Positions 55,532-64,000 of a DNA stretch of 64,000 bases are shown in pieces. The position numbers and the translations under genes are program-made. Under the pieces are notes generated by a model. The model did not search any database and had not been told where the DNA came from. It saw only the letters and a list, made by a program, of their open reading frames with translations. The stretch is from Actinomadura cremea (GTDB lineage: Bacteria > Actinomycetota > Actinomycetes > Streptosporangiales > Streptosporangiaceae): positions 930,001-994,000 of the forward strand of contig NZ_BMRF01000001.1 of NCBI RefSeq assembly GCF_014648495.1. The letters are read 5' to 3'. Position 1 is the first letter of the stretch, and the number at the start of each line of letters is the position of its first letter.

Positions 55532-56856
55532 TCTCGCTGCAGCTCGGCCGGATGAGCCCGCACGAGACCGAGCGGATGCTCGACTTCGACCGCGAGCACG
55601 TCTGGCACCCGTACGCGCCGATGCCCGCGCCCGTCCCCGCGCTGCCCGTCGTGTCGGCGTCCGGGGTGCGGCTGACGCTCGCCGACGGCACCGAGCTGAT
55701 CGACGGGATGTCGTCGTGGTGGGCCGCCGTGCACGGGTACCGGCACCCCGAACTGGACGCCGCCGTCACGCGGCAGCTCGGCAAGATGTCGCACGTGATG
55801 TTCGGCGGGCTCACCCACCCGCCGGCGGTGAAGCTCGCCGAACGGCTCGTCGACCTGACCCCCGAGCCGCTGACCAAGGTGTTCTTCGCCGACTCGGGCT
55901 CGGTCGGCGTCGAGGTCGCGATCAAGATGACGCTCCAGTACTGGCGGTCGCGGGGACGGCCCGAGCGGCACCGGCTGCTGACCGTCCGCGGCGGCTACCA
56001 CGGCGACACGTTCGGCGACATGGCCGTCTGCGACCCCGTGAACGGCATGCACCACCTGTTCGGCGACGTCCTCGCCCGGCACGTGTTCGCGCCGCCGCCC
56101 CCGCTCGGCTACACCGCCGAACCCGACCAGGGGTACCTGGACGAACTCGCGCGGCTCGCCGCCGAGCACGCGGACGAACTCGCGGGGATCATCGTCGAAC
56201 CCGTCGTGCAGGGCGCGGGCGGGATGCGGTTCTACGCGCCCGAGTACCTGCGGGCCCTGCGCGACATCGCCGACGAACACGGCATCCTGCTCGTCCTCGA
56301 CGAGATCGCCACCGGCTTCGGCCGGACGGGCGAGCTGTGGGGCTGCGACCACGCCGAGATCTCCCCCGACATCATGTGCCTCGGCAAGGCGCTCACCGGC
56401 GGCTACATGACGATGGCCGCGACCCTCTGCACGGACCGCGTGGCGCACGGCATCACGTCCGGGGACGCGGGCGCGCTCATGCACGGGCCCACGTTCATGG
56501 CGAACCCGCTCGCCGCCGCCGTCGCGTCCGCGTCCATCGACCTGCTGCAGGCGCGCGACTGGCACGACGAGGTCGACACCATCGAGGCGATCCTCACGAG
56601 CGAACTCGACGGCACCGAGGACCTTCCGGGCGTCGCGGACGTCCGCGTCCTCGGCGCGATCGGCGTCGTCGAGGCGACCGAGCCCGTGGACGTCGCGGCG
56701 GCCCAGGAGATCGCGATGTCGTACGGGGTGTGGCTCCGCCCGTTCGGCAAGCTCGTCTACACGATGCCCCCGTACGTGTGCACGCCGGACGAGACGACGC
56801 ACATCGCCGCCGCGCTGCGCGCGATCGCCGAGTCGTTCGGTGAGCCCGAGGGTTAG
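55528..56856 (+). CDS. bioA: Adenosylmethionine-8-amino-7-oxononanoate aminotransferase
   Basis: A 442-residue class III PLP enzyme of biotin synthesis that converts KAPA to DAPA with SAM as amino donor. The start region HVWHPYAPM, the [14 protein letters not shown] segment, [10 protein letters not shown] and the PLP lysine Lys287 in [11 protein letters not shown] are BioA features. The GTG overlaps the pcnA stop by 4 nt, so it is translated with pcnA; an ATG at 55552 is an alternative. No other biotin gene (bioF, bioD, bioB) is in the window, so this is an isolated pathway gene. Confidence 0.9.
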   Translation: MISLQLGRMSPHETERMLDFDREHVWHPYAPMPAPVPALPVVSASGVRLTLADGTELIDGMSSWWAAVHGYRHPELDAAVTRQLGKMSHVMFGGLTHPPAVKLAERLVDLTPEPLTKVFFADSGSVGVEVAIKMTLQYWRSRGRPERHRLLTVRGGYHGDTFGDMAVCDPVNGMHHLFGDVLARHVFAPPPPLGYTAEPDQGYLDELARLAAEHADELAGIIVEPVVQGAGGMRFYAPEYLRALRDIADEHGILLVLDEIATGFGRTGELWGCDHAEISPDIMCLGKALTGGYMTMAATLCTDRVAHGITSGDAGALMHGPTFMANPLAAAVASASIDLLQARDWHDEVDTIEAILTSELDGTEDLPGVADVRVLGAIGVVEATEPVDVAAAQEIAMSYGVWLRPFGKLVYTMPPYVCTPDETTHIAAALRAIAESFGEPEG

Positions 56857-56877
56857 GGACGCGCGGAGGGGCGGAGG

Positions 56878-58167
56878 CTAGGGGACGGCGACGCGCTCCG
56901 GTGCCCGCGACGCCATCGCGCGGTACCCGATCGCCCCGACCCCGTACGCGACGATCACCAGCGCGAGCGCGAGCGGCGCGCGTCCGTCCGCCGGCAGCCA
57001 CATCGCCGCGACGGCCGCCGCCATCGCGAACACGGCGTTGAACAGCATGTCGTAGACCGCGAACACCCGGCCGCGGAACCGGTCGTCGACCGTCTCCTGC
57101 AGGGTCGCGTCCACGCACAGCTTCACGCCCTGCGACACCACCCCGAGGACGAACGCGGCGGCCGCCCACGCCGTCTCGTCGAACGGCAGGCCCAGCACGA
57201 ACAGCCCCACGGTGCCCGCGGCGAGCAGCCCCGCCGTCCAGGCGTCCTTGCCGATCCGCCGCACCACCGGCGGGGTGAGCACCGCGCCGACGAAGAACCC
57301 GGCGCCGGACACCCCCAGCACGATCGTGAACAGGGCCATCCCGGCGTCGGCGTCGCCCGTGAACCGGTACCGGCACAGCAGCAGCGTCATGATCAGCACG
57401 ACGCCGTACAGGAACCGGTGGAACGAGATCGCGCCGAGCGCCAGCGCCGCCTGCGGGCGCCGCCCGAGGTGCCGCGCTCCGTCCCTGAGCCCGCCGACCA
57501 CGCCGCCGAGCGCGTCCCGCGCCGACCCGGCGGGACGGTCGGCGGCCGGTGGCCCGAGCTTCCCGCGCGGGAACGCCGTCGCGACCGTCCCGGCCAGCAG
57601 GTACATCCCGGCCGACGCGGCCAGGATCGCCGCCGTCCCGGCGTGGCCCGCGCCGAACGCCCAGCGCAGCAGGGCGCCGACGCCGCCGCCGACGAACGCG
57701 ATCACCGTCCCGGACGTCACCGAGAACGCGTTCGCGAGCACCAGCTCCCGGCGCCGGACCACGTGCGGCAGGCCCGCCGACAGCGCCGCGAGGAAGAACC
57801 GGTTCACGCCGAGCACCAGCAGCGCCCCGAGGAAGAACCCGGCGCCGTCCCGTCCCGTCGCGACCAGGGCCGCCACCAGCAGGACGAGCGCGGCGCGCAG
57901 CACCGGCGCCCACACGAGGATCTGGCGGCGCCGCCACCGGTCGATGAACACGCCCGCGAACGGGCCCAGCACCGAGTAGGGCAGGAGCGTCACCGCGAAC
58001 GCGGCCGCGGCCTCACCGGCCGTCGCGCGCTGCTCGGGGGAGAAGAACACGTACCCGGCGAGCGCCACCTGGAAGACGCCGTCGGTGAACTGGGAGGCCA
58101 GCCGTGTCGCGTAGAGACGCCGGAAGTCCCGTCCCCGCAGAATCCCCCGCAACTCGCCAGCCTTCAC
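56878..58167 (-). CDS. MFS transporter
   Basis: A 429-residue membrane protein with about 12 hydrophobic helices. It begins LRGILRGRDFRRLYATRLASQF, typical of MFS drug/metabolite exporters, and has the inter-helix motif FAGVFIDRWRRRQILVWAP after helix 2 and a related positive loop in the second half. The substrate is unknown. The start is GTG 58167. It converges on bioA with a 21-nt gap and no visible terminator. Confidence 0.82.
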   Translation of the reverse strand: MKAGELRGILRGRDFRRLYATRLASQFTDGVFQVALAGYVFFSPEQRATAGEAAAAFAVTLLPYSVLGPFAGVFIDRWRRRQILVWAPVLRAALVLLVAALVATGRDGAGFFLGALLVLGVNRFFLAALSAGLPHVVRRRELVLANAFSVTSGTVIAFVGGGVGALLRWAFGAGHAGTAAILAASAGMYLLAGTVATAFPRGKLGPPAADRPAGSARDALGGVVGGLRDGARHLGRRPQAALALGAISFHRFLYGVVLIMTLLLCRYRFTGDADAGMALFTIVLGVSGAGFFVGAVLTPPVVRRIGKDAWTAGLLAAGTVGLFVLGLPFDETAWAAAAFVLGVVSQGVKLCVDATLQETVDDRFRGRVFAVYDMLFNAVFAMAAAVAAMWLPADGRAPLALALVIVAYGVGAIGYRAMASRAPERVAVP

Positions 58168-58313
58168 CCACTCACCCTACGCGCTCCCTTTACCGGGAAG
58201 ATCGTGGTCGGTCGGCGTTGCCGGGAGGGTCCGGGGCCGGCTGTCCGGACGCGGTAACGGAGTTGGTGCCGGGTCCCCGGGCCGGTCCCCGGGGACGGTC
58301 GGACGCGCGACGG

Positions 58314-60095
58314 TCAGTCGTCCTTCGCCAGCCAGATGCGTGTGTAGTCGTAACCGGCCGCCGTCGGGAGGAAGTGCGTGTTGCGGACGCGGGACGAGCG
58401 GAAGATCGTGTGGTTCCGGCTCAGCAGCGGGACGATCGCGGAGTCCTGCATGATGAGGACGTCGGCCTGCCGCCAGCACTCGGCGGCCTCCTCCGGACCG
58501 GACGCGGTCAGAGCTGCGTCGATCAGCTCGTTCACGCGCGGGTTGTTGTAGCCGCCGTAGTTCGTCGACCCGTTCCCGTAGGTGCGGCCGTCGAAGAGCG
58601 GCTGGATGATCGAGCGGCCGTTGTTGCCGTACCAGTCGGGCGTCCAGCCGGGCGCCGCGACGTCCCACTGCCCCTCGCGGGCCCGCGCCGGCGTGGTGAC
58701 CGTGCCGCCGTAGAACGAGCCGCCGGTATCCGGGACCAGCTCCGCCGTGACGCCGCACGACGCGAGGTTCTCGGCGATCGACTCCGCGAACAGCTTGTGC
58801 AGGCTGTTCGTGCGGTACGGGAATTTCAGCGCGAGGTTCGGGTGCCCCGCCTGGTCGAGCAGCGCGCGGCACTTGGCCGGATCGCCCGAGTCGTCCGGCG
58901 TCGGGTAGTGGTTCGCGGCCGCGAACCCCGAGTTGTCCGGCGGGATGACCGTGTGCAGCGGTTCGGCCACCGCGGTGCCGCCGACGAGCTTGACGAGCGC
59001 GCTGCGGTCGATCGCGTACTGCAGCGCCCGCCGGACGTCCCGCTTCCCCAGCGCGCCGCCGTTGTTCGGGCTCAGCAGGTTGAACACCAGGTAGGGGCTG
59101 CTGTTCGGCGTCTGCATGATCGCGAAGCGGGGGTCGTCGCGCAGCCGGGGGACGGCCGACGTCGGCACCGGCTGGTCCCAGGCGAGATCGGCGGTGCCCT
59201 GCTCGATCTGCTGCTGGACGGCCTCCGGCGAGTCCTGGCCGAGGGTGACGCGGATCCGGTCGGCGTGCCGCTCGCGCAGCGGGTCGGCCTGCGCCCGCCA
59301 CGCCGGGTTGTGGGCGAGCACGTAGGAGATCCCCGGCCGGTACTCGACGATCTGGTACGGCCCGTTGGAGACCGTGTTCTGCCGGAAGTCCGGACCGTCC
59401 GGGACGTACCGGTCGTACTCCTGCGGGGCCGCGGCGGTGAACGGCAGTGCCAGCAGGTGCAGGAAGTCGCTCGCCGGCTCCTTCAGCTCGAACACGATCG
59501 TGCGGTCGTCCTTCGCCCGGACGCCCTCGATCCCGTGCTCCCGCTGGTAGGCGGCCATCGCCGCGGGATCCCTCGGGTCGACCTTGAGGAAACCGTCACA
59601 GAACGCCTGCATCCCGACGAGCGTGGACACGTAGTAGCCCCGGCCGATCGACGGCGCCGCCGGATTGCACAGCCGCTCGAAGCCGCGGACGAAGTCGTCC
59701 GCCGTCACCGGGCGGGGCGGCTCGGTGTTCCACAGGACGTCCTCGCGCAGCCGCACCGTGTACGTTTCGCGGTCGTCGCTGACCCCGCCGTTGTCGCGCG
59801 TGGGGATCCGCACCGCCACGTCCGGACGCACCGGGACCGTCTCGGCGAACTCGTCCGACGCCCGCGTGCCGAACAGCGTCCGCGCGAACGTCCGGGCCAA
59901 CCCGTACGCCCCCACGCTCGCGACGGACGACGGGTCGAGGTGCTCGACGTCCGACGAGCCCACGATCCGGAGCGTGCCGCCGTCGCGGACCGGTTCGTCC
60001 GCCGCCGCGCCCTCGCCGCTTCCGCCGACGCAGCCGCTCAGCCCGGCCGCGAGTACGGCGAACCCCGCCGCCACCTTGACCACCGCACGTGCCAT
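58314..60095 (-). CDS. ABC transporter substrate-binding lipoprotein, peptide family 5
   Basis: A 593-residue exported lipoprotein with a signal peptide and lipobox LSGC (Cys22). The family 5 (OppA/DppA-like) core includes GGTLRIVGSSDVEHLDPS, TYTVRLREDVLWNTEPP, FNLLSPNNGGALGKRDVRRALQYAIDR and a C-terminal WRQADVLIMQDSAIVPLL. It probably binds a peptide or similar solute at the cell surface. No permease or ATPase gene adjoins it, so it is an orphan or serves a transporter encoded elsewhere. The ATG at 60095 is preceded by AGGTGAGG. Confidence 0.88.
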   Translation of the reverse strand: MARAVVKVAAGFAVLAAGLSGCVGGSGEGAAADEPVRDGGTLRIVGSSDVEHLDPSSVASVGAYGLARTFARTLFGTRASDEFAETVPVRPDVAVRIPTRDNGGVSDDRETYTVRLREDVLWNTEPPRPVTADDFVRGFERLCNPAAPSIGRGYYVSTLVGMQAFCDGFLKVDPRDPAAMAAYQREHGIEGVRAKDDRTIVFELKEPASDFLHLLALPFTAAAPQEYDRYVPDGPDFRQNTVSNGPYQIVEYRPGISYVLAHNPAWRAQADPLRERHADRIRVTLGQDSPEAVQQQIEQGTADLAWDQPVPTSAVPRLRDDPRFAIMQTPNSSPYLVFNLLSPNNGGALGKRDVRRALQYAIDRSALVKLVGGTAVAEPLHTVIPPDNSGFAAANHYPTPDDSGDPAKCRALLDQAGHPNLALKFPYRTNSLHKLFAESIAENLASCGVTAELVPDTGGSFYGGTVTTPARAREGQWDVAAPGWTPDWYGNNGRSIIQPLFDGRTYGNGSTNYGGYNNPRVNELIDAALTASGPEEAAECWRQADVLIMQDSAIVPLLSRNHTIFRSSRVRNTHFLPTAAGYDYTRIWLAKDD

Positions 60096-60188
60096 CACGC
60101 CTCACCTCGATGAAATCACCGGCGGTGTCACAGTAGGGCCAGAGCGTGACATGAGGACGACACATCACCGTTTTCGCTATGGAAGTAA

Positions 60189-60229
60189 AGGACGCCCCGG
60201 CGGTGACGTGTGCACCGCCGGGGCGTCCT
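60189..60229 (-). terminator. Terminator of ino1
   Basis: A 17-bp perfect stem (60189-60205 with 60213-60229) and 7-nt loop. On the minus strand it is followed by TTACTTCC. It lies 48 nt beyond the ino1 stop. Confidence 0.8.
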
Positions 60230-60276
60230 CAGGCCCTGCGTGGTCGGGCGTCACCGTGCCGGGACGCCCGCGGGGG

Positions 60277-61356
60277 TCAGCGGTCGAGCTCGCCCGCGAT
60301 GAACTGCTCGACGGCGTCCCGCGCCTCGTCGTCGGTGTACTGCACCGGCGGCGACTTCATGAAGTACGAGCTGGCCGACAGGATCGGGCCGCCGATCCCG
60401 CGGTCCTTGGCGATCTTGGCGGCGCGCACCGCGTCGATGATGACGCCGGCGGAGTTGGGGGAGTCCCACACCTCGAGCTTGTACTCGAGGTTCAGCGGGG
60501 TGTCGCCGAACGACTTGCCCTCGAGCCGCACGTACGCCCACTTGCGGTCGTCCAGCCACGGCACGTGGTCGGACGGGCCGATGTGCACGTCGGCCTTCGC
60601 CATCTCGTGCGGGATCTGCGACGTCACCGACTGCGTCTTGGAGATCTTCTTCGACTGGAGGCGCTTGCGCTCCAGCATGTTCATGAAGTCCATGTTGCCG
60701 CCGAAGTTGAGCTGGTACGTGCGCAGCAGCTCGACACCGCGGTCCTCGAACAGCTTCGCCATCACCCGGTGCGTGATGGTCGCGCCGACCTGCGACTTGA
60801 TGTCGTCGCCCACGATCGGGACGCCCGCCTTGGTGAACTTCTCGGCCCACTCGGGGTCGCTGGCGATGAACACCGGCAGCGCGTTGACGAACGCGACCTT
60901 CGCGTCGATCGCGCACTGGGCGTAGTAGCGGTCGGCCTCCTCCGAACCCACCGGCAGGTACGACACGAGCACGTCGACCTCGGCGTCCTTGAGCGCCTGC
61001 GTCACGTCGACCGGCTCGGCGTCCGACTCCTCGACCATGTCCAGGTAGTACTCGCCCAGGCCGTCCAGGGTCTGGCCGCGCTGCACGATCACGCCGCTCG
61101 GCGGGACGTCCGCGAACTTGTACGTGTTGTTCTCGCTCGCGTGGATGGCCTCGGACAGGTCCATCCCGACCTTCTTGGCGTCGACGTCGAACGCCGCCAC
61201 GAATTCCACGTCTCCGACGTGGTACTCGCCGAACTGGACGTGCATCAGGCCGGGAACCCGCGTCTCGGGGGCCGCGTCCTTGTAGAACTCGACACCCTGG
61301 ACGAGCGAAGAGGCGCAGTTGCCCACACCCACGATGGCTACGCGCACCGAACCCAT
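60277..61356 (-). CDS. ino1: Inositol-3-phosphate synthase
   Basis: A 359-residue NAD-dependent enzyme that makes myo-inositol 1-phosphate from glucose 6-phosphate, the first step to phosphatidylinositol and mycothiol. The Rossmann motif is [10 protein letters not shown] near residue 10. The core segments [42 protein letters not shown] and [15 protein letters not shown] match the actinobacterial short form. ATG 61356 has AAGGAG upstream. It is 73 nt downstream of padR and probably controlled by it. Confidence 0.95.
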   Translation of the reverse strand: MGSVRVAIVGVGNCASSLVQGVEFYKDAAPETRVPGLMHVQFGEYHVGDVEFVAAFDVDAKKVGMDLSEAIHASENNTYKFADVPPSGVIVQRGQTLDGLGEYYLDMVEESDAEPVDVTQALKDAEVDVLVSYLPVGSEEADRYYAQCAIDAKVAFVNALPVFIASDPEWAEKFTKAGVPIVGDDIKSQVGATITHRVMAKLFEDRGVELLRTYQLNFGGNMDFMNMLERKRLQSKKISKTQSVTSQIPHEMAKADVHIGPSDHVPWLDDRKWAYVRLEGKSFGDTPLNLEYKLEVWDSPNSAGVIIDAVRAAKIAKDRGIGGPILSASSYFMKSPPVQYTDDEARDAVEQFIAGELDR

Positions 61357-61429
61357 CCGGTTGCTCCTTCTCCTGTTGCGGAACATGTGGTGTTCTTCAC
61401 CCGACTCCGGAGTACCGCCGGCCGCTGGG

Positions 61430-62050
61430 TCAGCGGCCCTTCTCCCGAGGCATGTCCTGATCAATATCTGAAGATCTGGCTAGTTTTTCCTGCTCGGCCC
61501 GCTCGCGGCCGATGAGCTCGTTGAGCCACCGGACCTCGCGCTCGACGGACTCCAGCCCGTGGTTCTGCAGCTCGAGGGTGTAGGAGTCGACCCGTTCCCG
61601 GGTGCGCGCCAGCGCGGCCCGGAACCCCTCCAGGCGCTCCTCGAGCCGGCTCCGCCGGCCTTCGAGGATCCGCAGCCGGACGTCCGCGCGGGTGTGCGAG
61701 AAGAAGGCGAAGTGGACGCCGAACCCCTCGTCCTCCCAGGACGCGGGACCGGCCTCGGTCAGGAGCTGCTGGAGGCGCTCCTTCCCGTCGGCCGTGAGCT
61801 TGTAAACGATCTTCGACCGGCGGCTCTGCAGCGCGAGCGGCACGTTCGGTTCCTCCGGCCGGTCCTCCATGATCAGCCCCTTCGCGAGGAGCTGCTTGAG
61901 GCACGGATAGAGGGACCCGTACGAGAACGCCCGGAACATCCCCAGCAGGGCGTTGAGCCGCTTGCGCAGCTCGTACCCGTGCATCGGGGACTCGTGCAGC
62001 AGTCCGAGCACGGCGAGCTCCAGCACGCCCGCGCCCTTCCTGGCCGCCAT
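61430..62050 (-). CDS. PadR-family transcriptional regulator
   Basis: A 206-residue regulator. The N-terminal winged helix ([25 protein letters not shown], then [19 protein letters not shown]) is the PadR domain, and the C-terminal half is a long coiled-coil-like helix pair ([31 protein letters not shown]) for dimerisation. The ATG at 62050 starts 35 nt after a palindromic operator. The padR-ino1 pair is conserved in streptomycetes, which suggests control of ino1 and itself. Confidence 0.9.
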   Translation of the reverse strand: MAARKGAGVLELAVLGLLHESPMHGYELRKRLNALLGMFRAFSYGSLYPCLKQLLAKGLIMEDRPEEPNVPLALQSRRSKIVYKLTADGKERLQQLLTEAGPASWEDEGFGVHFAFFSHTRADVRLRILEGRRSRLEERLEGFRAALARTRERVDSYTLELQNHGLESVEREVRWLNELIGRERAEQEKLARSSDIDQDMPREKGR

Positions 62051-62084
62051 CCCGGTTCCCTCCGCAGAGCCCGATGTCTCAGTT

Positions 62085-62120
62085 CGATGTATCGAGTGAA
62101 TGTATCGGCTCGATACATCG
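62085..62120. promoter_or_regulatory. Palindromic operator upstream of padR
   Basis: CGATGTATCGAG (62085-62096) and CTCGATACATCG (62109-62120) are perfect 12-bp inverted arms. A third TGTATCG copy lies between them (62101-62107). The position immediately in front of padR makes PadR the likely ligand. Confidence 0.7.
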
Positions 62121-62538
62121 CAAAGATACGTACCCCGGCGCCTCACCGCAAGCGGACCCGAACACTCCCCGGACGAAGCCCGGGACGCGCGCCGGCCTGC
62201 TACGCGCGTCCGCGCACGCGCGCGAATCCCTGCACGCGCGCGAACCGTCCGACTACGAAGAGTGCGGCGGGCCCGTGAATCCGGCGAAATTTGGGTCTAT
62301 GTGGCCGAAATATGTCAAAGTGCTGCTGCAGCCATCCGGCGACGTCGCACGTCCCCGGCCGTGGGGAACAGGGCCCCGAGCGGTGGACGATCAAGGAGGG
62401 ATGCGCCGACCGAACGTCGGTGAGGACGTTGACCAGCCGGAACGGAGTACCGCCTTGCACAGCGCTCCCCCCGCTCACCAGCCCGCACAGTACCCTTCGG
62501 ACGGCGCACGAGTCGTTGTCCCCTGTTGATGAGGTCGC
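62121..62538. other. Divergent regulatory region, no gene seen
   Basis: A 418-nt gap between the padR operator and the last gene. It includes a relatively AT-rich patch at 62277-62322 (aaatttgg, gaaatatgtc) that could hold the promoter of the plus-strand gene. I see no RNA or repeat. Confidence 0.4.
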
Positions 62539-64000
62539 GTGAGTAATCCAAGCCAGCCCCGGCCGGAGTTCGGGTCGCAGTGGCCGGGCGGGCAGCACCT
62601 ACCCCGCCCGGACGATCCGGAGGTTCCGGCTGCCCCCGCCGAACCCGCGGGGGGAGTCGACGCAACGGCGATCTTCGGCCCCCCGCCGAGCGCGCCCCCG
62701 CCCGCCGGACCGGCCGACGCCCTCGGCGGCTTCGACCTCCCCGGCGCGCAGGGCGGCCCCGGCGGCGGCCCCGGACAGGCGCCCCCCGGTGCCCCCGGTG
62801 CCCCGGGAGCGGGCACGCCGGGCGACGCCGCCCTGAACCCGCCCCCCGGCGGGGACGCCCTCGGCGGCTTCACCGGGACCGCGAGCGTGCGCGATGCGGG
62901 CGGCAGCACCGACTTCGGCGACGCCACCATGCACGTACCTTCGGGCTCGGGGCCTTTGGGCGGCACGCCACTGGGCGGGCCCCCGCCCTTCAACGCGAAC
63001 CCGGGCATCGGCCCCGGTGCGCCGGAGGCCGGTCTCGGCGGCGCCACCATGCGCGTGCCCTCGGGCTCGGACCCCCTCGGCGCCCCGAGCGGCGCCCTTC
63101 CGGGCGCGGGTGCCGGTGACGGCCTGGGCGACCCGCTGGGCCCCGGTCCGTCCTCGCCGGGCCTGCCGGGCGGTTCGCCGGGCCCCGCGAGTCCCGGCTT
63201 CGGTGACGCGACCGTCCACGTCCCTCCCGGCGGCGACCCTCTCGGCGGTCCCCTGGGCGGCCCGGCCGGCGCCGCGCCGGGTGCCGGGTTCGGCGACGCC
63301 ACCATCAACGTGCCCCCCGGCGGCGACCCCCTCGGCGGCGGCCCGCTGAGCGGCCCGGCGAACGCGTCTCCCGGCCCGGACCCGCTTGGCGGCGGCCCCC
63401 TGGGCGGCCCGGCCGGCGGTTCGCTCGGCCCCGGCGGTGCCCCGGGCGGCGACCCTCTTGGCGGCTTCGGCGATGCCACGGTGCATGTGCCGTCCGGCTC
63501 GGACCCCCTGGGCGGGTTCGGGCCCTCTGCGAGTTCGGAGAACCCGTCCGGGCCCGGTGCCCCGGGCGGCGACCCGCTGGGTTCCGGCGAGCGTCCCTCG
63601 CCGGGGTTCCCGGGCCTGCGGACGCAGGGCGGCGCGTCCGGCGCGTCCGATGCGCCCGGGGCGCCCGGCGGCTTCGGTGACGCGACCGTCCACGTACCTT
63701 CCGGCGGGGGCCCGCTCGGCGGCGGGCCGCTGGGCGGTCCGGCCGGGGGCGGTGACTTCGGTGACGCCACGATGCGGGTGCCTCCCGGCTCGCCGCCGCC
63801 GGGCGGGCCCGCGGCCGGAGCCGCCGCCCCGGGCGGCGGCCGTGGTGACGTCCCGGGGCAGGGGCACGGCGTGCCTTCCGACGAAACGAGCGTGGACGTC
63901 TTCAGGGGCGCCCCCGGGCCGGGCGCTCCGTCCGGTTTCGGCGCCGCGGCGATGGGCATGCCGGGGACGCCGCCCGGCGGGGCACCCGGTGGCGGCCCCC
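62539..64000 (+). CDS. Gly/Pro-rich protein with repeated DAT-x-x-V motif, partial
   Basis: The frame opens at GTG 62539 (VSNPSQPRPEFGSQWPGGQ) and stays open for 487 codons to the window edge; only the N-terminal part is seen. It is disordered and low complexity. Seven units read [FL]G-[DG]-AT-[MVI]-x-VP, with the Thr codons at 62926, 63046, 63211, 63301, 63478, 63685 and 63769. An eighth divergent unit, DETSVDVF, follows at 63886, and an early DATAIFG lies at residue 42. Each unit is followed by a DPLGG-type segment. Position and style suggest the cytoplasmic tail of a class A penicillin-binding protein, which lies divergent from padR-ino1 in streptomycetes; the catalytic part is outside the window, so this is inference. 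Confidence 0.65.
   Translation, partial: MSNPSQPRPEFGSQWPGGQHLPRPDDPEVPAAPAEPAGGVDATAIFGPPPSAPPPAGPADALGGFDLPGAQGGPGGGPGQAPPGAPGAPGAGTPGDAALNPPPGGDALGGFTGTASVRDAGGSTDFGDATMHVPSGSGPLGGTPLGGPPPFNANPGIGPGAPEAGLGGATMRVPSGSDPLGAPSGALPGAGAGDGLGDPLGPGPSSPGLPGGSPGPASPGFGDATVHVPPGGDPLGGPLGGPAGAAPGAGFGDATINVPPGGDPLGGGPLSGPANASPGPDPLGGGPLGGPAGGSLGPGGAPGGDPLGGFGDATVHVPSGSDPLGGFGPSASSENPSGPGAPGGDPLGSGERPSPGFPGLRTQGGASGASDAPGAPGGFGDATVHVPSGGGPLGGGPLGGPAGGGDFGDATMRVPPGSPPPGGPAAGAAAPGGGRGDVPGQGHGVPSDETSVDVFRGAPGPGAPSGFGAAAMGMPGTPPGGAPGGGP

Noticed and set aside
58261-58313. GC-rich palindromic sequence between the MFS and binding-protein genes as a regulatory element
   Set aside because: It could fold in several ways, but has no clear single stem or U tract, so I did not list it as a terminator.
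62475-63959. Minus-strand frame of 494 codons over the last gene
   Set aside because: It is the mirror of the Gly/Pro-rich plus-strand gene. The plus frame has the start context, the family-like repeats and the expected divergent position from padR.

Overview
The window is a high-GC actinomycete chromosome segment centred on the replication origin. The order gyrA-gyrB-dciA-recF-gnd-dnaN-oriC-dnaA-rpmH-rnpA-yidD-yidC-jag-rsmG-parA-parB, followed by trxA-trxB-sigM-murJ-pcnA and padR-ino1, is the conserved actinobacterial origin neighbourhood. The codon use, the DLW-39 micro-protein, the DUF3566, DUF6458 and DUF6049 families and leaderless-looking promoters all fit Actinobacteria. A Thermomonosporaceae-type genus such as Actinomadura is my best guess; this is an inference from gene style, not a database result.

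Layout. 1-16.3 kb is mostly accessory: a membrane-anchored HTH-like protein, a VOC protein, tRNA-Ala and DLW-39, a secreted M64 peptidase, an EamA/AraC/small-ORF operon behind a LexA box, a TetR-controlled SDR, a second VOC protein, a 120-aa plus HEAT-repeat pair, and a Trk potassium system with two tandem TrkH copies. Two dense DnaA-box clusters (about 7.24-7.66 and 11.93-12.15 kb) lie in this part, 15-20 kb from oriC. 16.3-30.3 kb is the replication core, nearly all on the minus strand, with oriC at 26.99-27.65 kb. 30.5-33 kb holds the ribosomal protein L34, RNase P and membrane insertion operon. 33-38 kb holds rsmG-parA-parB and six parS sites, most of them in a 1.5-kb stretch without genes. 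38-43.4 kb has a D-Ala-D-Ala ligase-like gene, an aminotransferase, a GNAT protein and the thioredoxin system behind a SigR-type promoter. 44-52.8 kb is a cell-envelope block: sigM/anti-sigma, a pseudokinase, MurJ and DUF6049. 53-60 kb carries pcnA, bioA, an MFS exporter and a peptide-type binding lipoprotein. 60-64 kb carries ino1, padR and the start of a divergent Gly/Pro-rich protein that leaves the window.

How the parts work together. DnaA, DnaN, gyrase, RecF and DciA make and maintain the fork; ParAB/parS segregate the origins; YidC, RnpA and L34 serve protein and RNA maturation; MurJ, the pseudokinase, SigM and probably the partial last gene serve peptidoglycan synthesis; TrxAB serves redox balance.

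Most notable signals: (1) two mutually similar oriC-like DnaA-box arrays bracketing a 4.2-kb gene block inside a 14-kb segment that separates tRNA-Ile from tRNA-Ala; (2) a repeated Asp-Ala-Thr-x-x-Val motif, spaced like phospho-Thr/FHA sites, in the truncated last gene, with related TVVD motifs in the DUF3566 and MurJ tails; (3) a 254-nt out-of-frame overlap between the DUF6049 gene and murJ; (4) a near-identical tract in the TrkH duplicates that suggests gene conversion.
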